From NCBI GenBank assembly GCA_019636945.1, contig JAHBWO010000021.1, positions 1 to 42,333 on the forward strand: a DNA stretch of 42,333 bases, written 5' to 3'. This stretch comes from Nitrospira sp. (GTDB lineage Bacteria > Nitrospirota > Nitrospiria > Nitrospirales > Nitrospiraceae). Shown here in pieces: positions 1-9,570 of this stretch. The notes beneath the pieces are model-generated. The model was not told where the DNA came from. It searched no databases and was given only the letters and a program-made list of their open reading frames with translations. The stretch's first letter is position 1. Each line of letters opens with the position of its first letter. The position numbers and the translations under genes are program-made.

Positions 1-29
1 ACCAGAAACATGGAACTTGAAACGGGGCG

Positions 30-671
30 CTAGCGCGCCGCGCCTGGCATGGTGCTCCGATGATGGGTATAGACCTCGTCAAAGACCAATCCTTGTGCCG
101 TGAGAGCCGATCGGCCGTCGCGCACGAGTTGCATGAATTTCCGAAAATCATCCAGGGATAGGTTGAACTGTCTGAGCCCTGCGGTTAATTGTTCCCGTTC
201 GTCGAGTTGGGCTTTCAAATCAGCATCCGCGAGTGCTTCCAACATGTCTGCTGTCCACCCGCTTGTACGAAACTGTTGGAGACTGGTTGCGGCTTGTTCA
301 CCATGTTTGTCGGCCAAGGCCCGCCGGGCGAATTCCTGAATCGAAGAGTCCGTTCCCTTAGCAAAGACGGATTGCAGCTGGATGACGGTCTGGATGACGC
401 GATCGGCTTCGCGTGTACCCTCTGGCGGTAGGACCTCGGCCTGCTGGAGGGTGGCCAGCACCGCCATGGCTGACCCAACATACGGGGACGTCTGCTTGGC
501 GCTTTGCCGAGGAGCGCCGGTGGTTCCATCATTGGCGAAGACAGAATCATGATGTGCCGGAAGTATGACCAGCCAGAGTGCGAAACCAAAGCCCAGGATC
601 TGACGGGAGTATGGATAGCATGGTGGGCTGTCCACCCGAACCGATTGCTCTGGAGACGGCCAGCGGCGCAT
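30..671 (-). CDS. exported hypothetical protein
   Basis: I do not recognise the family. From the ATG at 669-671 the product is 213 residues. It has a hydrophobic stretch at about residues 25-39 and a plausible signal-peptidase site after VFA (46), so it is probably exported. The mature part is helical and acidic, with several Leu/Ala-rich amphipathic helices and no cysteine pairs or enzyme motifs. The start is uncertain. An upstream in-frame start would add 37 residues that look non-coding. A TATAAT-like box on the minus strand at 678-683 lies only 7 bases before the ATG. That would fit better with the in-frame GTG at 633-635, which leaves the signal peptide intact. The gene is divergent from comM. 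Confidence 0.6.
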   Translation of the reverse strand: MRRWPSPEQSVRVDSPPCYPYSRQILGFGFALWLVILPAHHDSVFANDGTTGAPRQSAKQTSPYVGSAMAVLATLQQAEVLPPEGTREADRVIQTVIQLQSVFAKGTDSSIQEFARRALADKHGEQAATSLQQFRTSGWTADMLEALADADLKAQLDEREQLTAGLRQFNLSLDDFRKFMQLVRDGRSALTAQGLVFDEVYTHHRSTMPGAAR

Positions 672-976
672 GGGCGAATTATACAGAGCCGGTCGATGCG
701 GTGCTAGCCTACATTCTGCATGCTGGCTTCTCCTGTAATCTGGACTCGCAACTTCCACGAGAGAGGCAAGAGTTGGAGACAAGCGTGAGGTGCGGGAATG
801 AGACGGTCACGTCACGCACGGCGCGTTCCTCGTGCCTGCCGAAGAGGCACAATCCCTCTGGAAACGCCGATTCAGGAGGAACAGTCCCTAGATGGTTCTA
901 TTGAAACCATTGAAGCGACTCCCTATAATGAACACATTTTATCTGCGGATCAGATTTAGAGAAAGGCAGTGGAGTT
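672..976. other. intergenic region between divergent genes
   Basis: About 305 bases between the exported hypothetical (minus) and comM (plus). It holds the comM promoter at 901-929 and a lone TATAAT-like box on the minus strand at 678-683. No RNA gene, repeat or convincing small gene was seen in the remainder. Confidence 0.5.
901..929 (+). promoter_or_regulatory. sigma-70 promoter of comM
   Basis: TTGAAA at 901-906, a 17-base spacer, and a perfect TATAAT at 924-929. The predicted transcription start is near 936, leaving a leader of about 40 bases before the comM ATG at 977. Spacing and both hexamers are close to consensus, making this one of the two clearest promoters in the window. Confidence 0.8.
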
Positions 977-2506
977 ATGCTTGCCAGGGTTACGAGCGCG
1001 GCGCTGGTCGGTCTTGATGCGCATCTCGTCGATGTCGAGGTCGATATCTCAGGCGGGCTTCCCCAGTTTTCTGTCGTTGGGTTGCCGGATGCCACGGTGA
1101 AAGAAAGTCGAGACCGCGTTCGATCTGCCCTCAAGAACACGGGGTTTCACTTCCCTGCCAAACGAATCACGGTCAATCTCGCTCCTGCCGGGGTCAAAAA
1201 AGAGGGGTCGGGGCTCGACCTCGCGATTGCACTCGGCATTCTTGTCGCGGAAGAAGTGATTCCGCAGTCGATGCTGGATCATTCCGTTATTGTTGGGGAG
1301 TTATCGTTGGACGGACGAGTGAAGCCCATTACGGGAGCTCTGTCTTTCGCGTTGACCTGCCGAACCGGTTACGATTTGTTGCTCCCAGCTGACAATGGGG
1401 CTGAAGCGGCATTAGTCAAGGGTGTCCGTGCGTATCCCGTCCACACTCTTCCCGAAGCCGTGGAGTTTCTGAAAGGGAATCAGGCTCTTGTTCCAAGCGA
1501 GTCGCGCCAGGATGCCTTGGAGGCGGTCAGCACAACGGAAGACGAGGACTATGCCGATGTTCGTGGACAAGACCATGCTAAGCGGGCCCTCGAGGTGGCA
1601 GCGGCAGGAGGGCACAATGTGTTGATGGTGGGTCCTCCAGGATCCGGCAAAACCATGTTGGCGCGTCGCTTGCCGTCCATCCTGCCGTTGTTGGAATTGG
1701 ATGAGGCAATTGAAACGACCAGAGTTCACAGTGTGGCGGGATTGCTCACTCCGGAACGGCCGTTGCTGGCCGTTCGGCCGTTTCGGTCGCCGCATCACAG
1801 TATCTCGGACGCGGGGCTGGTCGGAGGAGGGACCATCCCTAAGCCTGGTGAAGTCTCGCTCGCGCATAACGGAGTATTATTTTTGGACGAATCCCTTGAA
1901 TTCAAACGAGGTGCGCTCGAAGGGTTGCGGCAACCGTTGGAAGATGGGTATGTCGTTCTGACAAGAGCCAGTGGGACACTCAAGTATCCGGCGCAGTTCA
2001 TGCTGATCGCGGCGATGAATCCTTGTCCTTGTGGGTACTATGGAGACCGGACTCGCTCTTGTATCTGTTCCGGCATCCAGATTCGCCGGTACCGTGCAAA
2101 ACTCTCCGGGCCCTTATTGGATCGACTGGATATCCATCTGGATGTTCCACCGGTGCCGGTTCGCGAGCTTCGTACGGAGCTTCCTGCTTCGGAAAGTTCC
2201 ACGGCGATCCGCTCGCGCGTCGTGGTCGCCCGGGATCGACAGCGACGGCGGTACCGAGCGGAGGGGATCTATACAAATGCGCAGTTGAAGCCACGGCTCG
2301 TAAAACGGTATTGTGGACTGGAGCAACCCGCTCAAGAGTTGCTTGAGCAGGCGATGGCGAGGCTTCGACTTTCCGCGCGGGCCCATGGGCGTATCCTACG
2401 AGTCGCGCGGACGATCGCAGATCTGGCCGACTCCGAGAGGATCGAGACCGTGCATATCGCAGAGGCCATTCAGTATCGTTCGTTTGACCGTAATCCCGAC
2501 GTGTGA
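977..2506 (+). CDS. comM: ComM/YifB family Mg-chelatase-like AAA+ ATPase
   Basis: A 509-residue protein with the full YifB/ComM layout. It has an N-terminal ChlI/Lon-protease-like fold domain (about 1-170, with the typical SGGLPQFSVVGLPD segment), the AAA+ Mg-chelatase core with Walker A GPPGSGKT at 219-226, and the C-terminal domain. In studied relatives ComM is a hexameric helicase that promotes branch migration during natural transformation; here that role is inferred from family. A Cys cluster (NPCPCGYYGD followed by CIC) is present as in the family. The Walker B region reads LFLDESLEF where most homologues have LFLDELPEF; the acidic pair is intact. An ATG start with GGAG at 971-974 lies downstream of a strong promoter. 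Confidence 0.93.
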   Translation: MLARVTSAALVGLDAHLVDVEVDISGGLPQFSVVGLPDATVKESRDRVRSALKNTGFHFPAKRITVNLAPAGVKKEGSGLDLAIALGILVAEEVIPQSMLDHSVIVGELSLDGRVKPITGALSFALTCRTGYDLLLPADNGAEAALVKGVRAYPVHTLPEAVEFLKGNQALVPSESRQDALEAVSTTEDEDYADVRGQDHAKRALEVAAAGGHNVLMVGPPGSGKTMLARRLPSILPLLELDEAIETTRVHSVAGLLTPERPLLAVRPFRSPHHSISDAGLVGGGTIPKPGEVSLAHNGVLFLDESLEFKRGALEGLRQPLEDGYVVLTRASGTLKYPAQFMLIAAMNPCPCGYYGDRTRSCICSGIQIRRYRAKLSGPLLDRLDIHLDVPPVPVRELRTELPASESSTAIRSRVVVARDRQRRRYRAEGIYTNAQLKPRLVKRYCGLEQPAQELLEQAMARLRLSARAHGRILRVARTIADLADSERIETVHIAEAIQYRSFDRNPDV

Positions 2507-2513
2507 GGCTTTC

Positions 2514-2726
2514 GTGGCATCGGTAAAAGTGTTTGTCTGGTGGTTTGTCGTGGGTGCCACGATGGCGTTGTCCGTCATCATGGTGCAAGGAGGCGTCAGA
2601 GAAGTCATGCAGGCCCAAGGGTCTGTCTGGGAGTTGAAGCTGGTGGAGCTGCTGACGACGGTGATGGGCGGAGGCTTGTTGGGCGGCTGTATCGCGCTGA
2701 TCCTCGATCGGATTAAGAAATCGTAA
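2514..2726 (+). CDS. small two-helix membrane protein
   Basis: The GTG start at 2514 lies 8 bases after the comM stop and is preceded by a GAGG at 2505-2508, so it is probably co-transcribed with comM. The 70-residue product has two hydrophobic helices (about residues 7-25 and 45-64) joined by a short polar loop with a Glu/Lys pair, and ends in a basic tail (DRIKKS). I do not recognise a family. Longer readings upstream would run inside comM and lack a ribosome binding site. Confidence 0.6.
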   Translation: MASVKVFVWWFVVGATMALSVIMVQGGVREVMQAQGSVWELKLVELLTTVMGGGLLGGCIALILDRIKKS

Positions 2727-3106
2727 GTGCAGATGATTTGTGGCTTGCCTTCACGTTGTAGTTCTGAATGTTGGACTGCTCATCACATAGTGGAACTTCC
2801 CCCTGTTTGAAGCAGACTATCCTTCGGCTATCTGTAGAACGCTCTCTATTTGCATGGGAATAATCATCCCCTTGGGACGTTTGGTCAGCCATCTGTCCGA
2901 GGGACGGGGCTCTGGCATGAGGATGAGAGGGTAGGCAACGAATGATGTATTCAGATTTGACGTTCAACGGATCTAAGAGGGATCAGCAGCACTGTTGGTA
3001 GCGACGATTGCAAAAATGTGGAACTTAGAGATAAAAGGGACATGGCTCCGAGCATGGGGGCAAGCACTTAAAACCTGGATGTATTATCCCAACTCTATCG
3101 AGGATT
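2727..3106. other. intergenic region, 380 bases
   Basis: No convincing gene. A weak promoter-like pair (TTGCAA at 3008-3013, 16-base spacer, GATAAA at 3030-3035) may serve the gene starting at 3107, leaving a leader of about 65 bases. A minus-strand open frame crosses 2713-2967, but its composition and lack of a ribosome binding site argue against it being real. Confidence 0.35.
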
Positions 3107-3532
3107 ATGGACATCGAAATTGGTTCGAATCTCTATAAGAATTTTAACGGGACGATCGAGGTCGAGGGGATACCACAAATTCAAGTGGCTCGCCATCCTT
3201 CAACTGGTTCGTTGCTGGTCAACTTTGCGCTCTTCGACTCGAATGGTCGCATGCTTGCCAAGATGGTGGATAGCACGCTGATGTTTAACGAGCGGCGCGC
3301 CTATGAGGTCACAAAGACGGACAAACGCATTCTAATGAAGGAAGCGGATTCGGGAAAAGTCGTCCTCCAGCTTGATGTGAAGGACGCTCAGGGCATCTCA
3401 TTGGCTCAGGGCGAGTTTCATACGATGAAAGGCCATCTCCTGCAAGTCACGGCGACGGCCTGGAAGATCGAGAAACAGCACAAGAGCGGGCAGACACACG
3501 ACAGTCAAGGAGGCGTGGTGTCTATTGGCTAG
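3107..3532 (+). CDS. hypothetical beta-rich cytosolic protein
   Basis: A 141-residue protein with no signal peptide or membrane segment. The ATG at 3107 follows a GAGG at 3100-3103. The sequence alternates short hydrophobic strands with turns (for example [17 protein letters not shown] and [13 protein letters not shown]), which suggests a compact beta-sandwich, and the last 20 residues look disordered and Gly/His-rich. I recognise no domain. It is convergent with clpB and the two coding ends overlap by 11 bases (3522-3532), so no terminator separates them. Confidence that it is a real gene comes from the ribosome binding site and unbroken, well-composed frame. Confidence 0.7.
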   Translation: MDIEIGSNLYKNFNGTIEVEGIPQIQVARHPSTGSLLVNFALFDSNGRMLAKMVDSTLMFNERRAYEVTKTDKRILMKEADSGKVVLQLDVKDAQGISLAQGEFHTMKGHLLQVTATAWKIEKQHKSGQTHDSQGGVVSIG

Positions 3533-6140
3533 AAACTGAAGTCGCCTCCCCCTCCACAATTGGGGTCACCAGCAAGGCCCCATTCTCCATATCGACTGAA
3601 GCGGTATGTCCATCCCGCAACTCTCCCTTGACCAACAACCTGGCGATCGGCGTTTCCAGCTCCTGTTGAATGAGCCGCTTCAACGGTCGTGCTCCGTACA
3701 CCGGATCGTAGCCGCGTTCGCCTAAATGTTTCAGCGCGGACGGCGTGATGGCTAGCGGGATCCGACGTTCCGTGAGTCTATTGCGGAGCCGCTCCAGCTG
3801 GATTTCCACAATCTTGATCAAGTGTTCGGTTCCGAGCGGATGGAATACGACGAGTTCATCGACTCGGTTCAAGAACTCCGGGCGGAAATGTTGCCGCAGT
3901 TCCCCCAGGACAACTGTCCTGACTTGCTCGTAGGATGCGCCACGTTGCTGAGCTTCAAGGATGTGTGGACTGCCGATATTCGAGGTCATGATCAGGACAG
4001 TGTTTTTGAAATCGACCGTACGGCCTTGCGAATCGGTCAGTCGTCCATCATCGAGTACCTGCAGTAACACGTTGAACACATCGTGATGCGCCTTTTCGAT
4101 CTCGTCGAAGAGAATGACCGAAAAAGGGCGCCGTCGAACGGCTTCGGTGAGTTGCCCCCCTTCTTCGTAGCCGATGTACCCGGGAGGTGCGCCAATCAAG
4201 CGGGCGACGGTGTGTTTTTCCATATATTCAGACATGTCGATTCTGACAAGGTTTCCTTCGTCATCGAACAGAATTGCGGCGAGCGCTCGGGCCAATTCGG
4301 TTTTGCCGACCCCGGTTGGGCCAAGGAAGAGAAATGAACCGATCGGACGGTTGGGATCTTTGATGCCGGATCGTGCGCGAAGTACCGCGTCTGCTACGGC
4401 TCGGACCCCTTCTTCCTGGCCGACGACTCGTTGGTGTAGGAGGTCCTCAAGTTTCAAGAGTTTGTCGGTTTCGCCTTCGAGCAACCGCGAGACCGGAACA
4501 CCGGTCCAGCGGCTGACCACGGCGGCAATCTCATCTTCGTCGACTTCTTCCTTCAGCAACCGAGCCGTATCCTGTTTTTTGTCCAAGTGCTGCTGCTCCA
4601 GTGCCAATTCCCGTTCAAGCTTGGGGAGCTCCCCATAACGGAGTTCGGCTACACGGTTAAGGTCATAGGCTCGCTCGGCTTGCTCGATTTTCTGCTTCAT
4701 CTCCTCGATCGCCTCGCGGGTCTTGCGCAGTCGTGATACGGAGGTTTTCTCTGATTCCCATCTGGTTTTCAGCGCCTGCAGGTCACGTTGTTTTTCGGTG
4801 AGTTCAGATTCCAGGGTGCTGAGTCGGGCGGCGCTTGCCGCGTCCTTCTCTTTCTTCAATGCCTCGCGCTCAATTTCCAGCTGGAGCACCTTGCGTGACA
4901 CTTCATCCAGCTCAGCCGGTAGGCTGTCGATCTCAGTCCGAAGCCGTGCGGCGGCCTCGTCGACTAGGTCAATGGCTTTGTCTGGAAGAAACCGATCGGC
5001 GATATAACGATGGGACAGTTTTGCTGCAGCTACCAGTGCACTGTCTTTGATGCGCACCCCATGGTGGACTTCGTAGCGTTCCTTGAGGCCGCGTAGTATG
5101 GAAATGGTGTTCTCCACTGAGGGCTGATCCACCAACACCGTTTGGAAACGGCGTTCCAAGGCGGCGTCTTTTTCAATGTGTTTTCGGTATTCGTCCAGCG
5201 TCGTGGCACCGATCAGGTGCAACTCGCCCCGTGCCAGCATCGGCTTCAACAGGTTTGCGGCGTCCATTGCCCCTTCGGCTGCTCCGGCTCCGACAACCGT
5301 GTGCAATTCGTCGATGAAGAGGAGAATCTGGCCTTGAGACGATTGGATCTCTTTCAGGACGGCTTTGAGCCGTTCCTCAAATTCACCGCGAAATTTGGCG
5401 CCGGCGACAAGGGAACCCATATCCAGGGCAAAGAGTTTCTTGTGTTTGAGGCTTTCGGGGACATCGCCTTTCACGATGCGAATCGCCAGTCCTTCAACAA
5501 TCGCGGTTTTCCCGACACCTGGTTCCCCGATGAGCACCGGGTTATTCTTCGTCCGGCGTGAGAGGATCTGGATCACACGCCTGATTTCATCATCGCGTCC
5601 GATGACGGGATCGAGTTTGCCCTGTCCGGCCAGTTGGGTTAACTCTCGACCGTATTTCACCAGTGACTGGTACGTGCTTTCAGGATCCTGGCTGGTGACC
5701 CGTTGGTTTCCACGCACCTGCTGCAATCCCGCCAAGAGACGGTCTCTTGTAATGCCCAGCTTCTTGAATATTCCCCCTTCCTGCACCATGGCAAGGAGGA
5801 CATGCTCGACGCTCAAGAAATCGTCCTTCAGCGACTTCTGCTCCTCCTCCGCACGATTGAGAACGTGGGTGAGGCGGTTGGCAATGTGAACCTGACCCGG
5901 AGCTGCTCCTGAACCTTGAACTTGAGGGAACTTTGCCAAGGCTTGTTCGACGGCTTGCCGCACGGCAGGCAGCGCGAGGCCAGCACCTTCGAGTAAGGCC
6001 GGAGTAGTCCCGCCCTCCTGTTCAAGGAGCGCTAAGAGGACATGTTCTACCTCAATGCCTTGATGACTTCTCCGCTGGGCGTGCCCCGAGGCGGACTGCA
6101 GGGCCTCCTGCAACTTGACCGTCATTCGATTCATGTCCAT
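3522..6140 (-). CDS. clpB: ATP-dependent chaperone ClpB
   Basis: An 872-residue Hsp100 disaggregase that extracts polypeptides from aggregates together with DnaK. All parts are present: two Clp-N repeats (about 1-145); AAA-1 with Walker A GEPGVGKT at 205-212; the long coiled-coil middle domain (about 405-525) that distinguishes ClpB from ClpA/ClpC; AAA-2 with Walker A GPTGVGKT at 607-614; and the C-terminal D2-small domain. Length matches the family (about 857-880). The ATG at 6138-6140 is preceded on the minus strand by GAGGTGG. Met3 and Met6 are alternative starts. The 3' end overlaps the convergent gene ending at 3532. No CIRCE element or sigma-32 promoter was found upstream. Confidence 0.97.
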   Translation of the reverse strand: MDMNRMTVKLQEALQSASGHAQRRSHQGIEVEHVLLALLEQEGGTTPALLEGAGLALPAVRQAVEQALAKFPQVQGSGAAPGQVHIANRLTHVLNRAEEEQKSLKDDFLSVEHVLLAMVQEGGIFKKLGITRDRLLAGLQQVRGNQRVTSQDPESTYQSLVKYGRELTQLAGQGKLDPVIGRDDEIRRVIQILSRRTKNNPVLIGEPGVGKTAIVEGLAIRIVKGDVPESLKHKKLFALDMGSLVAGAKFRGEFEERLKAVLKEIQSSQGQILLFIDELHTVVGAGAAEGAMDAANLLKPMLARGELHLIGATTLDEYRKHIEKDAALERRFQTVLVDQPSVENTISILRGLKERYEVHHGVRIKDSALVAAAKLSHRYIADRFLPDKAIDLVDEAAARLRTEIDSLPAELDEVSRKVLQLEIEREALKKEKDAASAARLSTLESELTEKQRDLQALKTRWESEKTSVSRLRKTREAIEEMKQKIEQAERAYDLNRVAELRYGELPKLERELALEQQHLDKKQDTARLLKEEVDEDEIAAVVSRWTGVPVSRLLEGETDKLLKLEDLLHQRVVGQEEGVRAVADAVLRARSGIKDPNRPIGSFLFLGPTGVGKTELARALAAILFDDEGNLVRIDMSEYMEKHTVARLIGAPPGYIGYEEGGQLTEAVRRRPFSVILFDEIEKAHHDVFNVLLQVLDDGRLTDSQGRTVDFKNTVLIMTSNIGSPHILEAQQRGASYEQVRTVVLGELRQHFRPEFLNRVDELVVFHPLGTEHLIKIVEIQLERLRNRLTERRIPLAITPSALKHLGERGYDPVYGARPLKRLIQQELETPIARLLVKGELRDGHTASVDMENGALLVTPIVEGEATSVSSQ

Positions 6141-6188
6141 GGTGATCCACCTCTAAAATGGTGATATTCATCCTCGCTCTGATAAACA

Positions 6189-6216
6189 GTGATAATCATT
6201 TGGCTGGATAAGTCAA
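6189..6216 (-). promoter_or_regulatory. possible clpB promoter
   Basis: On the minus strand TTGACT (6211-6216), a 16-base spacer and TATCAC (6189-6194). The -10 lies in a short palindrome TGATAATCA (6190-6198), and a near copy TGATATTCA lies 28 bases closer to the gene (6162-6170). This could be a promoter with paired operator half-sites. The match to consensus is moderate (about 4/6 in the -10). Confidence 0.3.
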
Positions 6217-6295
6217 CCAGCTAGGTTCGTTCTTAATGCGCCAGCGTGACTAGTGCTTGACCTCTCGCCCGATCCCGACTAGGGTACGCATCAGC

Positions 6296-7129
6296 ATGAG
6301 CAATCTCGCTTCGGCTACGGTTCAACTCTATCGACATGTTTTGCAGGCGACATGGCGTTCGCTGACCAAAAGTTGGATATCAATGGTGGCGCTCATTCTC
6401 TTTGGGTTGCTGTTTTTGGGTATTGCAAAGATCGCTGCTCCGTTGGGGATGGCCGGTGGTTTTTTACTCGGTATCGTGAATGCCCTCCTGGTGGGAGCCA
6501 CTCTGCGGTTGATTGAACAGTCGCTGAGCGCGTCACGAACTCTTGGGTTCAAGGACGTAACGGAAAGCTTCGGGTATTACTTTTGGGACGTGATCGGTGT
6601 TGGTTTTGTATTATGGTTGCCGACGCTCTTGCTCGATATGGGTTTGCAAGCCAATCCGGCGTATGGTCAATTTCTTCTCTCCGCATTTCTGCTCTTGGTC
6701 TTCATCCTGTTGAACCCAGCACCGGAGGTGATTTATCAGGTGCGACACGACTCAACGCTTGAGGTATTCAAGACATCCTATGAATTTGTGATGGAACATT
6801 GGGTCGAATGGTTTCTCCCCTTCGTCCTGTTCATCTTGCCGGTGGTGCTTTCTCCGAGTGGGCTGCAGGAATTTTTTTCGTTGTCCGGTCGTGCTGGTCG
6901 AGGAGCAGGGCTCGACTTTCTTCAAATTCTGATGCTGCCACTGACTGCCATCGGAGGATGGCTGTCTTACCTTGGGCTTGATTCGGAGGGGCAGGAGATT
7001 GTGCTTCTCCTTCTCACCCCACCGGTCGCAATGGCCATCTTGTTGTTCCGTGGCCATCTTTTCGCATCGCTTCACGGGTCATCCAGGAGACAACGGCTCT
7101 TTTCTCACCAATTCAATACTAGACAGTAA
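6296..7129 (+). CDS. multi-pass inner-membrane protein
   Basis: From the ATG at 6296 the product is 277 residues, rich in long hydrophobic segments: about five to six helices at roughly 28-50, 52-75, 95-120, 125-145, 170-190 and 240-260. It has a basic C-terminal tail. The general look resembles EI24/CysZ-like or DUF-type envelope proteins, but no diagnostic motif is visible. An upstream in-frame TTG at 6257 would add 13 residues; the ATG is preferred because the added stretch has no recognisable ribosome binding site. The gene is divergent from clpB and upstream of the sensor kinase. Confidence 0.75.
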   Translation: MSNLASATVQLYRHVLQATWRSLTKSWISMVALILFGLLFLGIAKIAAPLGMAGGFLLGIVNALLVGATLRLIEQSLSASRTLGFKDVTESFGYYFWDVIGVGFVLWLPTLLLDMGLQANPAYGQFLLSAFLLLVFILLNPAPEVIYQVRHDSTLEVFKTSYEFVMEHWVEWFLPFVLFILPVVLSPSGLQEFFSLSGRAGRGAGLDFLQILMLPLTAIGGWLSYLGLDSEGQEIVLLLLTPPVAMAILLFRGHLFASLHGSSRRQRLFSHQFNTRQ

Positions 7130-7268
7130 CCGTCTGGGACAGATTTTCTCGGAACAATCAGGTCGGTCCGAGCCATGGCTGTCTCCAAAATAGGGGCGTG
7201 CCCTTGTGGTCGGAAGCTGAAATAGTGTATGGAATGCCCTACACCTGAGTTCTGCCCATCTATGATTT

Positions 7269-7289
7269 AGTCCGAGCGAGGCGCGGACT
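7269..7289 (+). promoter_or_regulatory. hairpin over the kinase ribosome binding site
   Basis: AGTCCG (7269-7274) pairs with CGGACT (7284-7289) around a 9-base loop that carries GCGAGG, the likely Shine-Dalgarno region, one base before the ATG at 7291. Six perfect base pairs could expose or tune the site. A functional role is speculative. Confidence 0.25.
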
Positions 7290-7290
7290 C

Positions 7291-8778
7291 ATGCGACTTT
7301 CAATATTTTCGAGACTGGTTTTGACCTCCCTGGTCATTATTGCTGTGATGGGGGGAGTGAATCTTTACGCACTGTTTCAACTTCGACAGTTGACGGCCAT
7401 GAGTACCCAAATGGCCTCGTATCACTACCCCGCCGTTGAATCCGCCAAAAGACTCTTAGGGTCGCTGTATGCCCAACAGAATAGTGAAAAGAAGTTTCTT
7501 GCCACGAAAGATCCCACATTCCGGACCAACTTGACTGAAGAAGTTGAAGAGTTTCAGCGGGTGCTTCACCTGTTGCGAGGACAGGAAAGTTCCACTCGTG
7601 GCTTGACGCTTCTGCAAGAGACGGGTGAGTTGTTGAAAGAACGATCACGATTATTTAACAGTACCGTTCAAGCGGCAACTCAAGCGGCAACAAGGTCGAC
7701 CTATCCTGCGACCTTAGACTACGAAAGCAGGCGCGATAGTCTCACAGACCGCATGTCTTTTACGTTGCAGAATTATATCGATCTTCATGAGGCTCGAGTC
7801 AGTGTCGGGGTGACCGAATCGCGTGCAAGTGCCGCCCAAGCCGAGGCGGTAACGGAGCAGCTTGTTCTTGTGGCGTTGATGTTCGGATTGGGATTGGCTG
7901 GATTGGCAAGCTATACGATTCTGCGTCCTCTCCGAGAGCTGCAAGGACATATCAAACAGATCGGACAGGGGAATTTTGGGGCATCCCTCACAATCAAGGC
8001 TCCGGCCGAGCTCCGTGAGTTAGTCGATTCCGTGAACTGGATGGGCCAGAAGCTTCAAGAAATCGACGAGATGAAAACGGATTTTCTCGCGCATGTGTCT
8101 CATGAATTGCGAACACCCATGGCATCAATTCAGGAGGGGACCAACCTTTTGCTTGACGAGATACCTGGGCCGCTGATGCCTGAGCAACGCATGACGCTTC
8201 GGATCATGGCGGACAGCAGCAAACGGCTGATGCATCTCATCGCCACGATTCTCGATTTGTCGAAAATGGAAGCCGGAATGATGGAGTATCGGTTTGTCCC
8301 GGTTGATCTCCAGCGGATTGTAGACATATCCATCAATAAGATTCGGTTGCTTGCTGATTCCAAGCATGTCCAATTGGTTTTGGAGCATGCTGGACAGCGG
8401 GCTTGGGTCAAGGCGGATGCGTCTCGGCTGGAACAGGTCTTGGACAATCTTTTGTCCAATGCGCTGAAGTTCAGCCCCGAAGGGGGCGTGGTGAAGGTGT
8501 ATCTGAAGCCAGATCTGCAGGCCGGTGTACTTGAGGTCTCAGTCTCAGACACGGGGCCTGGTATTGCATCAGAGGACTTACCACATATCTTTGAGCGTTT
8601 TTACCAGGGCCGTACCAAGGTCAAGCAGACTGCAGGAAGTGGGTTAGGGTTGGCATTGGTCAAGAATGTTGTCGAAGCGCATGGAGGACGAATCTGGATC
8701 GAAAGCGAGAGGGGCAAGGGGGCAACTGTACGGTTTATCCTACGGTTGACGAAGTCGGAAGGGAAAGGGGAACCGTGA
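7291..8778 (+). CDS. HAMP sensor histidine kinase (GlrK/QseE-like)
   Basis: A 495-residue inner-membrane kinase. TM1 is at about 9-31, followed by a helical periplasmic sensor of about 150 residues, TM2 at about 190-211, HAMP at about 211-262, HisKA with the phospho-accepting His271 in the HVSHELRTPM motif, and HATPase_c with N-box (NLLSNA at 386-391), G1 DTGPGI and G2 GSGLGLAL. It overlaps the next gene by GTGA and stands first in a kinase-lipoprotein-activator order identical to enterobacterial glrK-qseG-glrR. The presumed partner is the sigma-54 activator at 9571. The signal sensed is unknown. In enteric bacteria this system responds to envelope or adrenergic cues, which should not be assumed here. 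Confidence 0.92.
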   Translation: MRLSIFSRLVLTSLVIIAVMGGVNLYALFQLRQLTAMSTQMASYHYPAVESAKRLLGSLYAQQNSEKKFLATKDPTFRTNLTEEVEEFQRVLHLLRGQESSTRGLTLLQETGELLKERSRLFNSTVQAATQAATRSTYPATLDYESRRDSLTDRMSFTLQNYIDLHEARVSVGVTESRASAAQAEAVTEQLVLVALMFGLGLAGLASYTILRPLRELQGHIKQIGQGNFGASLTIKAPAELRELVDSVNWMGQKLQEIDEMKTDFLAHVSHELRTPMASIQEGTNLLLDEIPGPLMPEQRMTLRIMADSSKRLMHLIATILDLSKMEAGMMEYRFVPVDLQRIVDISINKIRLLADSKHVQLVLEHAGQRAWVKADASRLEQVLDNLLSNALKFSPEGGVVKVYLKPDLQAGVLEVSVSDTGPGIASEDLPHIFERFYQGRTKVKQTAGSGLGLALVKNVVEAHGGRIWIESERGKGATVRFILRLTKSEGKGEP

Positions 8779-9548
8779 ACACGAAGACATTTCTTATGAC
8801 GATTAGTTACTGCGCTCTGCCTTTTTTTCTAGCCGCATGTGCAGCGTGGACGACGTCCGTCCCTATCTCTCGCCCCTATTTTGTGACTGATCCAGGAGAA
8901 GCTGCTAGTTTTCAATCGCTTGCAAAGAAACAAGAGGATTTAGTCTCGCGATGTGTCCAATCACGCTCTTGCGATCAGGTGTATTTTACGCTTGGACTTC
9001 TTGGGCTCTATGAAAGTCGCGAAGTTGCAGCGAAATACTTTGAAAAAGTTCTGGCCGTGACTCCAATAGGACCAGTCGCAAGGACGAGTAAAGCCTGGCT
9101 GCAAGTCATCCAGAAACCCGTTGTTTCTGGGCAGAAGGGATGGCCGGAATCCGTCCTGACTGCCCCTGCGATTGCGGAAGCGCACACATCATTAGCGATG
9201 GTGACGGATCGTCTGGTTCGGAACTTGCTTGATGAGCAGGTGATGATCCAACAATTCCATGCCTCGAAGGATGATGAGTCGGAGGCGATGGAGGCGTTGC
9301 AGCGGGAGTTGGCGGAGCGCGACCGCAGAATAGAGACGCTCCTCTCCAAGAAAGATTCGATAAAGGGATCGGCAGATCCAGTCGCGCTGCAAAAACAATT
9401 GGCTGAACGAGATAAGAAGATTGAAGAGCTGTCTTCTCAACTTGAGGCGTTGAAGCGAATCGATCAAGAGATGCGCGAAAAGGTTCGTCCGATCCGTCCC
9501 CCGCTGACGACGGTTCCTATCCCGGGCTCAGAAACGACACCCCAATGA
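8775..9548 (+). CDS. QseG-like outer-membrane lipoprotein
   Basis: The GTG start at 8775 overlaps the kinase stop (GTGA), which implies translational coupling. The 257-residue product has a lipoprotein signal peptide with lipobox LAAC, Cys at residue 22. A helical, TPR-like middle follows (LGLLGLYESREVAAKYFEKVL), then a C-terminal coiled coil with two copies of a QLAERD(K/R)(K/R)IE heptad pattern (about 176-230) and a Pro-rich tail. Position between kinase and sigma-54 activator and overall architecture match QseG, the lipoprotein that controls the GlrK/QseE kinase. Sequence identity cannot be judged here, so the functional match rests on gene order and architecture. Confidence 0.8.
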   Translation: MNTKTFLMTISYCALPFFLAACAAWTTSVPISRPYFVTDPGEAASFQSLAKKQEDLVSRCVQSRSCDQVYFTLGLLGLYESREVAAKYFEKVLAVTPIGPVARTSKAWLQVIQKPVVSGQKGWPESVLTAPAIAEAHTSLAMVTDRLVRNLLDEQVMIQQFHASKDDESEAMEALQRELAERDRRIETLLSKKDSIKGSADPVALQKQLAERDKKIEELSSQLEALKRIDQEMREKVRPIRPPLTTVPIPGSETTPQ

Positions 9549-9570
9549 AGGCCGGAAAGATAAGGTAATC

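Noticed and set aside
2713..2967. Minus-strand open frame of 84 codons
   Set aside because: No ribosome binding site, unusual composition, and it overlaps the end of the small membrane protein gene.
3117..3130. GGTTCGAATCT, resembling a tRNA T-loop
   Set aside because: It lies in the start of a coding gene, and no acceptor, D or anticodon stems can be formed around it.
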